Below, in pieces: positions 8,286 to 16,954 of a DNA stretch of 64,000 nt. This DNA comes from Euzebya rosea (GTDB taxonomy: Bacteria; Actinomycetota; Nitriliruptoria; Euzebyales; Euzebyaceae), in contig NZ_PGDQ01000001.1 in assembly GCF_003073135.1 (NCBI RefSeq), positions 186,001 through 250,000 of the forward strand, in the 5' to 3' direction. The position numbers were made by a program, and so were the translations under genes. Under the pieces are notes generated by a model. That model searched no databases and was not told the origin of the DNA. It saw nothing but the letters and a program-made list of their open reading frames with translations. Numbering within the stretch: the first letter of the stretch is position 1; each line of letters opens with the position of its first letter.

Positions 8286-9212
8286 ATCTCCACGCCGCCC
8301 TCGGTGGTCCAGATGCGTTGTCCGGGTGGGCCGTGGAGCTGGTGGTTGCGTCTGGTCTTGTCCCGATGATGGGCGGCGCAGAGCCAGGCGAGGTCGTCCA
8401 GTCGTGTGGTGCGGGTGATGGCCCATCCGGTGACGTGGTCGATCTCAAGGAGGTGGTCGGCGGTGCAGCCGGGTACCTCGCATTGGTAGCCGCGGGCGTG
8501 GAGTGCGGTGCGTTGTTTGGCGGTGACCTGTCGGCCGAGGTGGGCGACGGTGACGTCGGTGGCGTTGGTGATGACGTAGGCGATGTGGGCATCCAGCATC
8601 TGCTCGCGGACTGCGGAGAGGGCGACGGGGCCGATGCCGGCGATCTCGCAGATCTCGCCGTCGGCGAGTTCGCCGCGGACGAGGGCGGAGCCGTCGACGC
8701 GGATGATCACCTTGGTCTGTCTGCCGGAGGGTCGATGTCGCTGCGACGGCGGATGGCCACCCGGTCCGGCGACTGGATCGCTCGTGGTCGGATCCGAGCC
8801 CTGGTGCCTGTCCGGGTCGTCGCTGGGCGGGTCGTTGTCGGTCCGGTCGGTCCGGCCGGACCCGTCGTGGATCGTGTCCGGGTCCTGGACATGGGCGCCG
8901 GGGTCCGGCCCGCCGGCCTGGCGGCCGGGTGGGCTGTCCCTGGTGGTGCGGTTCCGATCCGTGCCGCCTGGAGCATCTCGGCCCGGCTCGACGCCGCCAG
9001 TGATGCTGCTGCTCGCGTCGGTGCTGCTGGGGGTGTGTGAGTCGGGGCCATCGTCCTCGGTGGTCCCCAGGAGCATCGACTGGGCCGGCGTGCTGGTGCC
9101 CTTCTGGGAGTCCGTGGCGGTCGGGGGAGTCGTGGTGCCGGTCGGGTCATGGGTGGGGTGGTCGAGCAGGTTGAGGAGGGCATCGAAGCGGTAGCAGGCA
9201 TCGTCCTCCCGA
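8258..9212 (-). pseudogene. DUF222/HNH endonuclease, C-terminal part (interrupted by IS256-type element)
   Basis: This is the 3' portion of a gene whose 5' portion lies beyond the insertion element at 10647-11334. It encodes a long Pro/Thr/Asp-rich linker and then a C-terminal HNH nuclease domain: HARGYQCEVPGC (zinc/first Cys pair), LEIDHVTGWA and LAWLCAAHHRDKT. The usual central Asn of HNH appears as Asp (RLDDLAWL). Proteins of this DUF222-HNH family are multicopy in actinobacteria and often associated with mobile DNA. Deleting the element and one target duplication (1442 bp) joins the two parts in one frame, giving AGRREDDACYRFDALL across the junction. The gene is therefore broken only by the insertion, with no other lesion visible. 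Confidence 0.9.
9205..9212. repeat. Left copy of the 8-bp target-site duplication
   Basis: CCTCCCGA lies immediately left of the insertion element and is repeated exactly at 10647-10654 on its right. An 8-bp duplication is typical of IS256-family transposition. Its perfection argues for a recent insertion. Confidence 0.92.
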
Positions 9213-10646
9213 GAGGGTGTCAGATCCTCTGTGTAAGTGCGTGGTCCTGATACGACGCCGTTGAGTCGGCGTTGGGAGGTACCACGATGAACGAGAAGAT
9301 CGACAGTGACAGGCCGGCGGTGGCGCCGGTGGAACCGTCCTCGGTGACGGAGCGGTTGGTTGATGGTGCGGGGGCGATTGACCCCGGGTTGATCGATCGG
9401 CTGCTGCGGCAGTCCCAGGGCCGTGATCTGCTTGGGGAGGGCGGGCTGGTCCAGCAGTTCACCAAGCAGCTGCTGGAGACTGCGCTGGACACCGAGCTGA
9501 CTGACCACCTGGGCTATGACCGCGGCGATCCCGTGGGCAGGGGCAGCGGCAACTCCCGCAACGGCACGACCCCCAAGCGGGTCCACACCGACGTGGGCAC
9601 CGTGGACATCGAGGTGCCCCGCGACCGCAACGGCACGTTCGAACCGGCGATCGTGGCCAAGGGCCAGCGACGACTCGAGGGGTTCAACGACCGGATCATT
9701 GCCCTGTACGGCCGCGGCATGACCGTCCGCGACATCCAGGCCCACCTCGCGGAGATCTATGACGTTGAGGTGAGCCCTGACCTGATCTCCAAGGTCACTG
9801 CCGCGGTCCTGGATGACGCCAAGGCCTGGCAGACCCGACCCTTGGAGCCGGTGTATGCCGCGATCTACCTCGACGCCATCAGCTGCAAGGTGCGCGACAA
9901 CGGGGTGGTGGCCCGCAAGTCGGCCTACATCGCCATCGGCGTGGACCGAGACGGCTACCGCGACATCCTCGGGGTGTGGATCGGACAGGCCGAGGGCGCG
10001 AAGTTCTGGCTCAAGATCGTCAACGAGCTGGCCAACCGTGGCGTGGCCGACGTGCTGTTCGTCTGCGTCGACGGGCTCAAGGGGCTGCCGGAGGCCATCG
10101 AGTCGGTGTGGCCACAGGCGATCGTGCAGACCTGTGTGGTCCACCTGGTGCGCGCGTCCTCCCGCTACGCCAACTGGAAGGAACGCAAGACCATCAGCTC
10201 GATGATGGCCGAGATCTACCGGGCCCCCAACGAGGCCGCCGCGGCCGACGCGCTGGACCGACTCGACCAGCGCTACGGCACCCGGTTCCCCGCCATGATC
10301 AAGGTGTGGCGAGATGCGTGGGACCGGTTCGTCCCGATGCTGGACTACCCGCCGGAGATCCGCCGGGTGCTCTACACCACCAACATGGTGGAGAGCGTCA
10401 ACTTCCAGCTCCGCAAGATCACCCGCAACCGCGGGCACTTCCCCCACGACGACGCCCTGTTCAAGCTCCTCTATCTCGGGGTGCGCAACATCACCGGCAA
10501 GTGGCGCAGCAAGGGCAAGCCCGGACCCGGCACCCACGGATGGAAGGAGGCCATCAACCAATTCGAACTGTTCTTCCCCGGCCGACTCGACCAGGGCTGA
10601 ACCCCATGACCACACCACGCACCTACACAGAAACGCGGACACCCCC
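9213..10646 (+). mobile_element. IS256-family insertion sequence (1434 bp)
   Basis: The element starts GAGGGTGTC and ends GACACCCCC, so the outermost nine bases of its imperfect terminal inverted repeats match at eight of nine positions. A second matching block (TCTGTGTA, then GTGCGTGG) lies 14-31 bases inside each end. It is flanked by a perfect 8-bp duplication (CCTCCCGA). It contains one transposase gene occupying almost the whole element and is inserted in a DUF222/HNH gene in antisense orientation to it. Structure, size and duplication length all fit IS256. Confidence 0.95.
9287..10600 (+). CDS. IS256-family (mutator-type) transposase
   Basis: A 437-residue DDE transposase. The catalytic acids are visible in the family's usual contexts: first Asp in AIYLDAISCK, second in FVCVDGLKGLPEA, Glu in TTNMVESVNFQLRK. 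The domain order is typical: N-terminal QFTKQLLETALDTELTDHLG, central RNase H-like core with the VWPQAIVQTCVVHLVR stretch, and C-terminal KWRSKGKPGPGTHGWKEAINQF. The ATG at 9287 has a GGGAGG ribosome binding site eight bases upstream; a TTG at 9272 is in frame but less likely. Length and motifs indicate an intact, potentially active enzyme. Base composition is similar to that of the host region. Confidence 0.96.
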   Translation: MNEKIDSDRPAVAPVEPSSVTERLVDGAGAIDPGLIDRLLRQSQGRDLLGEGGLVQQFTKQLLETALDTELTDHLGYDRGDPVGRGSGNSRNGTTPKRVHTDVGTVDIEVPRDRNGTFEPAIVAKGQRRLEGFNDRIIALYGRGMTVRDIQAHLAEIYDVEVSPDLISKVTAAVLDDAKAWQTRPLEPVYAAIYLDAISCKVRDNGVVARKSAYIAIGVDRDGYRDILGVWIGQAEGAKFWLKIVNELANRGVADVLFVCVDGLKGLPEAIESVWPQAIVQTCVVHLVRASSRYANWKERKTISSMMAEIYRAPNEAAAADALDRLDQRYGTRFPAMIKVWRDAWDRFVPMLDYPPEIRRVLYTTNMVESVNFQLRKITRNRGHFPHDDALFKLLYLGVRNITGKWRSKGKPGPGTHGWKEAINQFELFFPGRLDQG

Positions 10647-10654
10647 CCTCCCGA
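10647..10654. repeat. Right copy of the 8-bp target-site duplication
   Basis: CCTCCCGA directly follows the right end of the insertion element and matches the left copy at 9205-9212. Confidence 0.92.
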
Positions 10655-11334
10655 CGGCCGGCGGCGTGGGCGGCACGAAACACCGCATCGTGCTCGCCTC
10701 GTAGTGCCGCCTCGATCCGGGCACCCAGGTCACCGGGGGCCTGCAGGAACGCCTTCCACTCGCCATCGGTCTCCGTCCACGACCGAAACGCCCGCCGCGC
10801 CAGATGCCTGCGGCGGGTCGCTTCCCGGTCCGGATCAGCAGCGGTGCGGATGTCACGCGCCTTCTTCCGCAGCTCCGGCAACGTCTGCGAGGCCGCATCC
10901 ACGATCAGCTCACCCGCCCTCTCGGGCGCATCGGCCACGGTTTCGGACACCACCACCGCCTGGTCGGTGGAGAGGGTCCCGTCGGTCACGGCCCGGTCCA
11001 CCTCGGGCTGGTCGACCAGCTGTGCGGAGGTGCGCAGCATCTTCCTGGCCGCGGCAGGGGTGGTGCCGGTGGCGGTGGCGATCAACGTCGCCGCGTCCCT
11101 GGCCCCTGCTGTGTGGTGGGCGTCGGCCTCGGTGGTCCGTCGGGCAGCCCTGGTGAGCATCCCGTCGACGATCCGGCCGGCACGACCCAGGTCGGCGACC
11201 AGCCCGGCGATGTCGGGGTCGGGGATGGCATCGGGGTCGAACCGGGTGGCAAGGGCATGCAGGTGGGTGACCAGCTCGGTCACCTCACCCGCCTCCACCA
11301 CCCCTGACCCCATACCCCGAACCCCGCCTCTCAC
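10647..11334 (-). pseudogene. DUF222/HNH endonuclease, N-terminal part (interrupted by IS256-type element)
   Basis: The 5' portion of the split gene encodes about 229 residues of an alpha-helical DUF222 domain (DAATLIATATGTTPAAARKM, TLSTDQAVVVSETVADAPERA, DPDREATRRRHLARRAF). The start is GTG 11334 or, seven codons later, ATG 11313; neither has a strong ribosome binding site. Translation now runs into the insertion element and stops at 10471 after about 59 foreign residues, so a 287-residue DUF222-only protein could still be made. The reading frame is otherwise clean. The nuclease domain is separated from it by the 1434-bp element. Confidence 0.9.
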
Positions 11335-12000
11335 CTGTCTCGATCGTGTGTTCGAGTATACCGCCTCGGACGGTCTCGGATCGAGTGTTTCCCCAGCTCA
11401 AACGGCATTTCTGACGGTTCGTCAGTGGTGATCGTCTCCGCTTCGTGGCTGCTGATGGACCGTGTCATCCAAGGCGGTCTGGAGTGGGCAGGATCCTGAC
11501 CGCACCCCGATCAGCCACGATCGGCCCCCTCGTGGACAACCGACTCCCAGCGGCGCTCCGGACCGGGTCCGTGGTCCTCGGGCTCCGCGCCTGGGAGCAA
11601 CGGTCGAGGCCGTATCCCCGCTCGATCGCGGGTGCGCAACTCCGCGAGTCAGGGTGAGTCACGTCTGGCCGGCCGGCGGCCAAGACTGCCCGACGCGTTG
11701 CTCCCCGAACCTGGCATCCGGCGACGATTGTGGTCACCGGTGCACCGGTGCACCCGCCGCCACAATCGTCGGGCGACGCCATTCGTGGGCACCGCCTCGA
11801 TGCCGATCGCACCGACGCTCCTGTCGCCACGAGGTGCGACCGAAGGCGGTGGTGTCAGCCCGAAGGGGCCGATGCCGGCCAGGCCGCTGCGCGGCAGCTC
11901 GGGTCCTCAGCCGCCCTGCTGCTCCGCGGTGTTGGTCTGGCGGCGCAGCGGTCGGGCGGTTTCCGGGCCTCGCCAGGCCGCTGCGCGGCAGCTCGGGTCC
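11335..12000. other. 666-bp intergenic region with nested palindrome and duplicated 3' end
   Basis: No convincing gene is seen here; the short open frames lack family features and ribosome binding sites. The region holds a 50-bp dyad at 11722-11771, a GCCC-GAAG-GGGC hairpin at about 11858-11869 that could terminate the minus-strand gene ending at 12001, and the extra copy of a 51-bp repeat. It contains the promoter region for the DUF222 gene, but no clear -35/-10 pair stands out. Confidence 0.6.
11722..11771. repeat. Large concentric inverted repeat (50 bp dyad)
   Basis: The 12-base arm CGACGATTGTGG (11722-11733) is perfectly complementary to CCACAATCGTCG (11760-11771). Sharing exactly the same centre is a perfect 16-bp palindrome GGTGCACCGGTGCACC (11739-11754). 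The dyad continues imperfectly outward to about 11712-11781. It could be a cruciform, an operator, or a structured RNA/terminator. The sequence alone does not decide. Confidence 0.8.
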
Positions 12001-12022
12001 TCAGCCGCCCTGCTGCTCCGCG
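11878..12022. repeat. 51-bp direct repeat covering a gene 3' end
   Basis: Bases 11878-11928 and 11972-12022 are identical over 51 bp and separated by 43 bp. The right copy contains the last seven codons and stop of the minus-strand gene ending at 12001; the left copy is a downstream duplicate. Each copy includes a small GCCGC-TGC-GCGGC hairpin. Confidence 0.85.
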
Positions 12023-13086
12023 AGGATCCGCTTCTTCTCTGCTCGCACGTACGCGGCCTTGGCCTTCGCGCGGGCGACGCGCTCGGACTTGCCCTCTGCG
12101 ACCAGCTTGTCGAAGACGGCCTGGTCGATCTGCGCCTCGACGTGGATGTCGTCCTCCGGGCGCTTCTTGACCTCCTTCTTCTCCTCCGCTGCGGCAGGCG
12201 CCGCGGCAGCCGCAACGGCCTCGCCGGCGGTCTTGCTGGGGGCACCCGCGAACACGGGGGTCAGGGCGTACAGCGTGCACTTCTCGCGCCAGCGGTCGAT
12301 GGCGCCCTCGCCATCGGGCAGGTTCAGCCGCTTGCCCACACCCGCCTCGGCAGCCTTGGCCCAGCGGGGGTCATCGGACGACACGACCTCGACGGTGGCC
12401 TTGGTCCGCACGACGGCCGAACGCATGTCCTTGGATCGGGCCACGATCTCGACCTCGTCGGTCGACGGCTCGAGGCCCTCGATCTGCTGCTCCGTCGGAC
12501 CGGAGAAGACGAAGATCGTCCCCTTGTCCAGCACGAACCAGGCCGGCGTCTGGTGCTTCTCGTAGACCAGCCCGCGGGGACGGTTCTTGCGCAGCTTCTT
12601 GCTGCCCGGCACCACCGGCTCCTTGCGGTCGACCACGATCCACATGATCGACCCCTTGCCCAGGGCCTTGGCCAGGGTCTCCTCGGCCATGACCGAGGGG
12701 TCACCGCCGCCGCCGACCTCGAGGAACATCGGGACGGTGCTGACCTCGTCCCCGTCGACGAAGAAGGTCAGCTCGTGCTCGTCGCCACGGTCCACGAGCA
12801 GCCGCGGGACGGTGGTGGTCAGCCGGTCCTCGAACTGCTCACCGCGCAGGTTGACCTTGCGCTCGACCGAGCGGAACACCTCCGCCCCGGTCGGGTCGGT
12901 GATCGTGAAGTACTCCAGGTACAGCCCCTGGGGGCCCTGGTAGTCACGGACCACCACGAACGGGTGGGTCGTTCCGGGCACGGCGTCGGTACGGACCACC
13001 GGGTCGAGCAGGGTCGGGTCGACCTTCGACGCCTCCCAGATCTCGGTGTCGATCGCGAGGGCGTAGTGCACGTCGGCGCGGGTCAT
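12001..13086 (-). CDS. Conserved hypothetical protein with a PPOX/flavin split-barrel-like region
   Basis: A 361-residue soluble protein with no signal peptide or membrane segment. The N-terminal ~130 residues look like a beta-sandwich (phrases such as YFTITDPTGAEVFRSVERK). Residues ~175-290 resemble a pyridoxamine-phosphate-oxidase-type split barrel (TPAWFVLDKGTIFVFSGPTE, then VVRTKATVEVVSSDDPRW), a fold that binds FMN or F420; this is a weak pattern match. The C-terminal ~70 residues are charged and Ala/Lys-rich (KKEVKKRPEDD... VARAKAKAAYVRAEKKRILA). AAGGAG lies about 14 bases before the ATG at 13086; longer in-frame extensions upstream are shadows. Function unknown. Confidence 0.72.
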   Translation of the reverse strand: MTRADVHYALAIDTEIWEASKVDPTLLDPVVRTDAVPGTTHPFVVVRDYQGPQGLYLEYFTITDPTGAEVFRSVERKVNLRGEQFEDRLTTTVPRLLVDRGDEHELTFFVDGDEVSTVPMFLEVGGGGDPSVMAEETLAKALGKGSIMWIVVDRKEPVVPGSKKLRKNRPRGLVYEKHQTPAWFVLDKGTIFVFSGPTEQQIEGLEPSTDEVEIVARSKDMRSAVVRTKATVEVVSSDDPRWAKAAEAGVGKRLNLPDGEGAIDRWREKCTLYALTPVFAGAPSKTAGEAVAAAAAPAAAEEKKEVKKRPEDDIHVEAQIDQAVFDKLVAEGKSERVARAKAKAAYVRAEKKRILAEQQGG

Positions 13087-13266
13087 CGCGGCTTCGAGCT
13101 CCTTGGAGTGGTCATGTCGGCGCCAGCATCGGCGCAAGGCAGGGCCGCCGGAACCGGCGGTGAACGTCTGGGGGAGTATACGGCCTCGACGCCCACCCCC
13201 CTGATCGGGCCTGTCGGCCCTGACGGCCACGCGACGTTTTGGTCGACGGAGCCCGGGGCTGACAAC

Positions 13267-14205
13267 GTGGTCGCCGTGACCGCCGCCACCTCCTCGGGAC
13301 CCGCCACCACGACGCACACGCCCGCTCGTGTCCGCGTGCTGCTGGCGGTCGGCATGCTGGCGGTGTCCTTCGCCGCGGTGCTCATCCGGACGGCCTCGGC
13401 CCCTGCCCTGGCGCTGGCCTTCTGGCGGTCCTTCGGTGGTTCCGTGGCGCTGATCCCCTTCGCCCTGCGCGACACGGTCCGTCCGAGTGCCCCCGAGATC
13501 CGTGCCATGCTGCTCAGCGGCGTCTTCCTGGCGGTCCACTTCGCGTTGTTCATCGGCGCGTTCGCCTACACCTCGGTCGCCTCGGCGGTCGTGTTCGCCG
13601 CGACCGCGCCGGTGTTCGTCGGGCTCGGTTCGTGGGTGTTCCTCGGCCAGCCACCGAGCCGGCGGACCTGGTTGGGCATCGGCGTGGCGATGGCCGGCGC
13701 GGCGGTCGTGGCGATCGCCGACGGCGGAGAGGGGGCCACCGGCGCCAACCCGCTCCTCGGTGACCTGATGTCCCTCGGCGGTTCGATCGCGGTCAGCGGC
13801 TACCTCGTGATCGGCCAGCGGACCCGGCAGCGCCTGTCGGTGGCCACCTACGGCGCATGGGTGTACGGCACGTCGGCGATCGTGCTGTTGGTCGTGTCGC
13901 TGGCCACCGGCAGCGCGCTCGTGGGCTTCGACGGCATCACCTGGCTGGCCATCCTCGGACTGCTCCTCGGCCCGCAGCTGCTGGGCCACACGATCTTCAA
14001 CCAGGTGCTCAACCAGGTCCCGGCCACGACCGTCGCCGTCGTCGTCCTCAGCGAGCCGATCGGTGCCGGGCTGCTGGCCTTCCTGCTGCTCGGCGAGGTG
14101 CCCCCGGCGCTGCTCGCCCTCGGTGGACCGTTGATGCTGGCCGGCGTGTTCCTGGCCGCCACCGGTGAACGGCGACCTGCTGAGTCAGTCGCCCCCACGG
14201 GGTGA
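13267..14205 (+). CDS. EamA/DMT-superfamily membrane transporter
   Basis: About 312 residues with ten predicted membrane helices arranged as two EamA repeats (first repeat from RVRVLLAVGMLAVSFAAVLI, second from GDLMSLGGSIAVSGYLVIGQ). Conserved EamA features include FWRSFGG after helix 2, ALFIGAFAYTSVASAVVFA, and LSEPIGAGLLAFLLLGE near the end. Drug/metabolite transporters of this type export amino acids, nucleotide sugars or related solutes across the inner membrane; the substrate cannot be inferred. The start is uncertain: GTG 13267 or GTG 13276 fit best. It is divergent from the hypothetical gene at 13086 and convergent with the diguanylate cyclase gene, whose stop is 27 bases away. Confidence 0.88.
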   Translation: MVAVTAATSSGPATTTHTPARVRVLLAVGMLAVSFAAVLIRTASAPALALAFWRSFGGSVALIPFALRDTVRPSAPEIRAMLLSGVFLAVHFALFIGAFAYTSVASAVVFAATAPVFVGLGSWVFLGQPPSRRTWLGIGVAMAGAAVVAIADGGEGATGANPLLGDLMSLGGSIAVSGYLVIGQRTRQRLSVATYGAWVYGTSAIVLLVVSLATGSALVGFDGITWLAILGLLLGPQLLGHTIFNQVLNQVPATTVAVVVLSEPIGAGLLAFLLLGEVPPALLALGGPLMLAGVFLAATGERRPAESVAPTG

Positions 14206-14232
14206 GCCCGGTGAATTCCTGACCTCGGTCGG

Positions 14233-16416
14233 TCAGTGGTCCTCGCGTGCCGCCGGGGCGTGCGCTCGCACCAGCTCCAGCGCCTCCTGGGCGTTGAGTG
14301 GCACCCCGAGGTGAAAGCACTGCGCGTGGGTGCACCCGAGCTCGGCAAGGGCGGCCAGATGGCTGTCGTCGCGAGCCCCCTCCGCGACGACACGGGCGGC
14401 CCTCCACGCCCCGACCCTGGTGATGGCCCTGATCAGCTCACGTCCTGCGGGGCCGTCGGTCAGCCGGTGGACCACCTCGCGGTCGATCTTGATCTCGGCC
14501 AAGGGGAGCTCGGCCAGCCTGAGGAAGGACGAGTACCCGGTGCCGAAGTCGTCAAGGGACAGCTGGACCCCACGGTCTGCAAGCGCGAGCAGGGCGTTCC
14601 ACGCGGGGGTGCCCGGTGTCAGCACGCCGTCCTCGGTCACCTCCACGACCAGCCGTTCGGGTGGGAGCCCGTGGGTCTCCAGCGCCGCCTCGACCGTGGC
14701 CACGACGCCGCGGTCCAGCCAGCGAGGCGACAGGTTGATGGCGAAGTCGAGGGTGGCGTCGACCTCGAGGCGACGTGCCGCCTGCCGGCAGGCCTCGTCG
14801 ATGACCCAGTCGTTGATGGTGTGCATCAGCAGCGACTGGTCGGCCACGTCGAGGAACTGGGACGGCAGCCAGACCGTTCCGCCGGTCCGTCTCCAGCGCA
14901 GGAGCGCCTCGAAGCCGCCGAGCCGACGGTCCGGCAGCGACCAGGACGGCTGGTGGAACAGCTCCAGCTGACCCGCGTGCAGCCCGACCCGCAGCTGCGT
15001 GGCCAGCTCCTGGCGGCGGATCGCCTCGGTTCGGGTCGCGCGGTCGAAGCGCTGGACCCGCCCTGCCCCGCCTGACTTCGCCACGTACATGGCGGCGTCG
15101 GCGTCGCGCAGGACATCGGCCGGGTCAGCACCACGAGCGGCGGACGCAAGGCCGATGCTGGCGCTTGCCGACCCTCCACCCGACGCCTTGCTCAGGGGAC
15201 GTTCGAGCACGGTGCGGACGCGAGCCACGACCTGGTCGGGATCCTCGTCCCGCACCACCACGACGAACTCGTCACCGCCGAACCGGGCCACGAAGTGCGG
15301 AGTCGTGGCGTTCAGCAGCCGGTCGGCGATCTCACGGAGCGCGGAGTCACCGGCGTCGTGGCCGAGGCTGTCGTTGATGATCTTGAAGCTGTCGAGGTCA
15401 AGGGCCAGCACGGTCATGGCGCTCGTGGGGAGGTGTTCGGCCAGGAACGCCACGAGGTGGTGACGGTTCGGCAGGTTCGTCACGTCGTCGGTCAGCGCCA
15501 TCTGACGCATGCGGTCGGCCGCGTCCATCCGGCCGAGCAACGCCGAGAGGTGGCCCGCGACCAGCGCAACCCCGCTGCTCGCGACCTCGGGGTCTCCCAG
15601 CACCAGCGCTTCGATCGCCAGCACGTCGCCCTCGACCGGGACCCTGACGATCCGAGCTGCGGTGTCGGCCACCTCGTTGACGGCATCGCCGACGGGCACC
15701 CCTGCCGCCGCGACGACACGTCCCACCTCGTCGTCGGTGACGATCCGTGCCCCGGATGCGAACCCTCCGTTCGCCAGCAGCTCGACCACACGCGTCAGGA
15801 CCGACGGGCGGCCGCTGTTGTCGACGGCGTCGGCCCCCACTCGGAGCAAGCCCTCGACCAGCTGCACCCGGGCGCGGGCCTGTCGCCGGTGCGCACGTTC
15901 GGTGCGCCGCATGAGCTCCGTCTGCACCACCGGTCCGGCGACACGGGCGATCGCCAGCACGTGCCGGGCCGCGCTGTCGTCGGGCCGCTCGTCCGGACCC
16001 GCGTAGTCGACGCTGATGAACCCCACCGCACGTGGGGCGTCGTGGTCGTGCGACACGAGTGCGGCAAGGATCAAGGCGTGGACACCGGTGCGGGCGACCC
16101 ATGGACCGAGGAGACCGGACTCGCCCAGGTCATCGATGATCACGGCTTCGTCGCTGTCGACGGCCCGTCGCACGAGCGGATGGCGGGGGGAGAACGACGT
16201 GTTCTCGAGCAGTGGAAGCAGGTCCTCGGGCACGCCGTGCTGTGCCCACGGCCTGAAGCGACCGTCCTCGAGCACGTAGACCGACGCACGGTCGCAGCCC
16301 ACCATGACCGTTGCGAGGCGGCACAGCTCCTCGAGTCGACGGGTGATGGAATGTCGGCCGGCCAGCACTTCGGCGAGTTCGAGCAGCGCCTCGGTGTCCG
16401 TCGAGGGCTGGGTCAT
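14233..16416 (-). CDS. GAF-GGDEF-EAL protein (cyclic di-GMP synthase/phosphodiesterase)
   Basis: A 727-residue cytoplasmic signalling protein. Residues ~20-170 are a GAF-type sensor, followed by a second, less clear sensory stretch. The GGDEF domain (residues ~310-470) has the active-site motif RFGGDEFVVVV and the metal-binding LDLDSFKIINDSLGHDAGD. The EAL domain (from ~485) keeps GFEALLRWR, INLSPRWL, EVTEDGV, LDDFGTGYSS and IKIDR; the late EGVE motif reads EGAR and the QG pair reads QC, so phosphodiesterase activity may be altered. It could make or degrade c-di-GMP, linking environment to the PilZ protein and flagellar genes in the same window. It starts at ATG 16416. Confidence 0.93.
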   Translation of the reverse strand: MTQPSTDTEALLELAEVLAGRHSITRRLEELCRLATVMVGCDRASVYVLEDGRFRPWAQHGVPEDLLPLLENTSFSPRHPLVRRAVDSDEAVIIDDLGESGLLGPWVARTGVHALILAALVSHDHDAPRAVGFISVDYAGPDERPDDSAARHVLAIARVAGPVVQTELMRRTERAHRRQARARVQLVEGLLRVGADAVDNSGRPSVLTRVVELLANGGFASGARIVTDDEVGRVVAAAGVPVGDAVNEVADTAARIVRVPVEGDVLAIEALVLGDPEVASSGVALVAGHLSALLGRMDAADRMRQMALTDDVTNLPNRHHLVAFLAEHLPTSAMTVLALDLDSFKIINDSLGHDAGDSALREIADRLLNATTPHFVARFGGDEFVVVVRDEDPDQVVARVRTVLERPLSKASGGGSASASIGLASAARGADPADVLRDADAAMYVAKSGGAGRVQRFDRATRTEAIRRQELATQLRVGLHAGQLELFHQPSWSLPDRRLGGFEALLRWRRTGGTVWLPSQFLDVADQSLLMHTINDWVIDEACRQAARRLEVDATLDFAINLSPRWLDRGVVATVEAALETHGLPPERLVVEVTEDGVLTPGTPAWNALLALADRGVQLSLDDFGTGYSSFLRLAELPLAEIKIDREVVHRLTDGPAGRELIRAITRVGAWRAARVVAEGARDDSHLAALAELGCTHAQCFHLGVPLNAQEALELVRAHAPAAREDH

Positions 16417-16459
16417 TGAGTCGATCTTCCTTCCCGTCCCCCTCGGCGATGGCCAATCA

Positions 16460-16879
16460 TTACCCAGTCAGCTCGTCGAGTAGTCCTTGGTCGTCCAGGA
16501 ACGCCACCGTTCCGGGCACCGTCGGGAGGGCCTCCAGCGCCGACCTGGTCACGAACCTGACCGCTGCGGCATCGTCGCCGGCCCGCAGCGTGGAGATGTC
16601 GGCGACGTCGACTCGGTAGTCGAGGATCACGAAGTTGTGTGTCGGACCCATCCGGTGCGCAACCCCGCACAACGCCACGACGCGCCCCCGCAGACCGGTC
16701 TCCTCCTCGAGCTCTCGGAGCACACCCGCGTCGATGGTCTCGCCCGGCTCGAGCCGTCCGCCGGGGAGGGTCCACGAGCCGCGGGCGGGCTCGTTGCCCC
16801 GCTGGACGACCAGCAGGCGGCCATCGTGGACGACCACGGCGCCGACGCCGACGACGGGAGGGGGAGGACCAGCAGGCAC
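16460..16879 (-). CDS. NUDIX hydrolase
   Basis: A 139-residue single-domain NUDIX protein. The signature is complete: GGRLEPGETIDAGVLRELEE followed by ETG, which fits the Gx5Ex7REUxEExGU consensus. The N-terminal strand VGVGAVVVHDGRLLVVQRG and the downstream VRFVTRSALEAL are typical of ADP-ribose/(d)NTP pyrophosphatase-like members, but the substrate cannot be named. It lies upstream of the GGDEF-EAL gene on the same strand with a 43-base gap and may be co-transcribed. Confidence 0.92.
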   Translation of the reverse strand: MPAGPPPPVVGVGAVVVHDGRLLVVQRGNEPARGSWTLPGGRLEPGETIDAGVLRELEEETGLRGRVVALCGVAHRMGPTHNFVILDYRVDVADISTLRAGDDAAAVRFVTRSALEALPTVPGTVAFLDDQGLLDELTG

Positions 16880-16907
16880 GTGCGGCAGCCTACGCCCGAC
16901 AACGCGA

Positions 16908-16934
16908 ACGCCCGGACCACGAGGGCCCGGGCGT
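16908..16934 (-). terminator. Stem-loop terminator candidate
   Basis: ACGCCCGG (16908-16915) pairs with CCGGGCGT (16927-16934) over an 11-base loop. It lies 20 bases beyond the stop of the cell-wall-binding protein gene (minus strand) and before the NUDIX start. There is no long T run, as is usual in such GC-rich genomes. Confidence 0.6.
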
Positions 16935-16954
16935 CCGTCTGTTCAGCGACCTGG

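Noticed and set aside
9213-10642. Minus-strand frame through the insertion element that appears to fuse to the HNH nuclease
   Set aside because: Antisense to the transposase gene and its codons encode nothing recognisable; it is continuous with the HNH part only by chance.
11465-11830. A 121-residue minus-strand open frame in the intergenic region
   Set aside because: Cys/Arg/Pro-rich with no ribosome binding site or family features, and it runs through the large palindrome; treated as non-coding.
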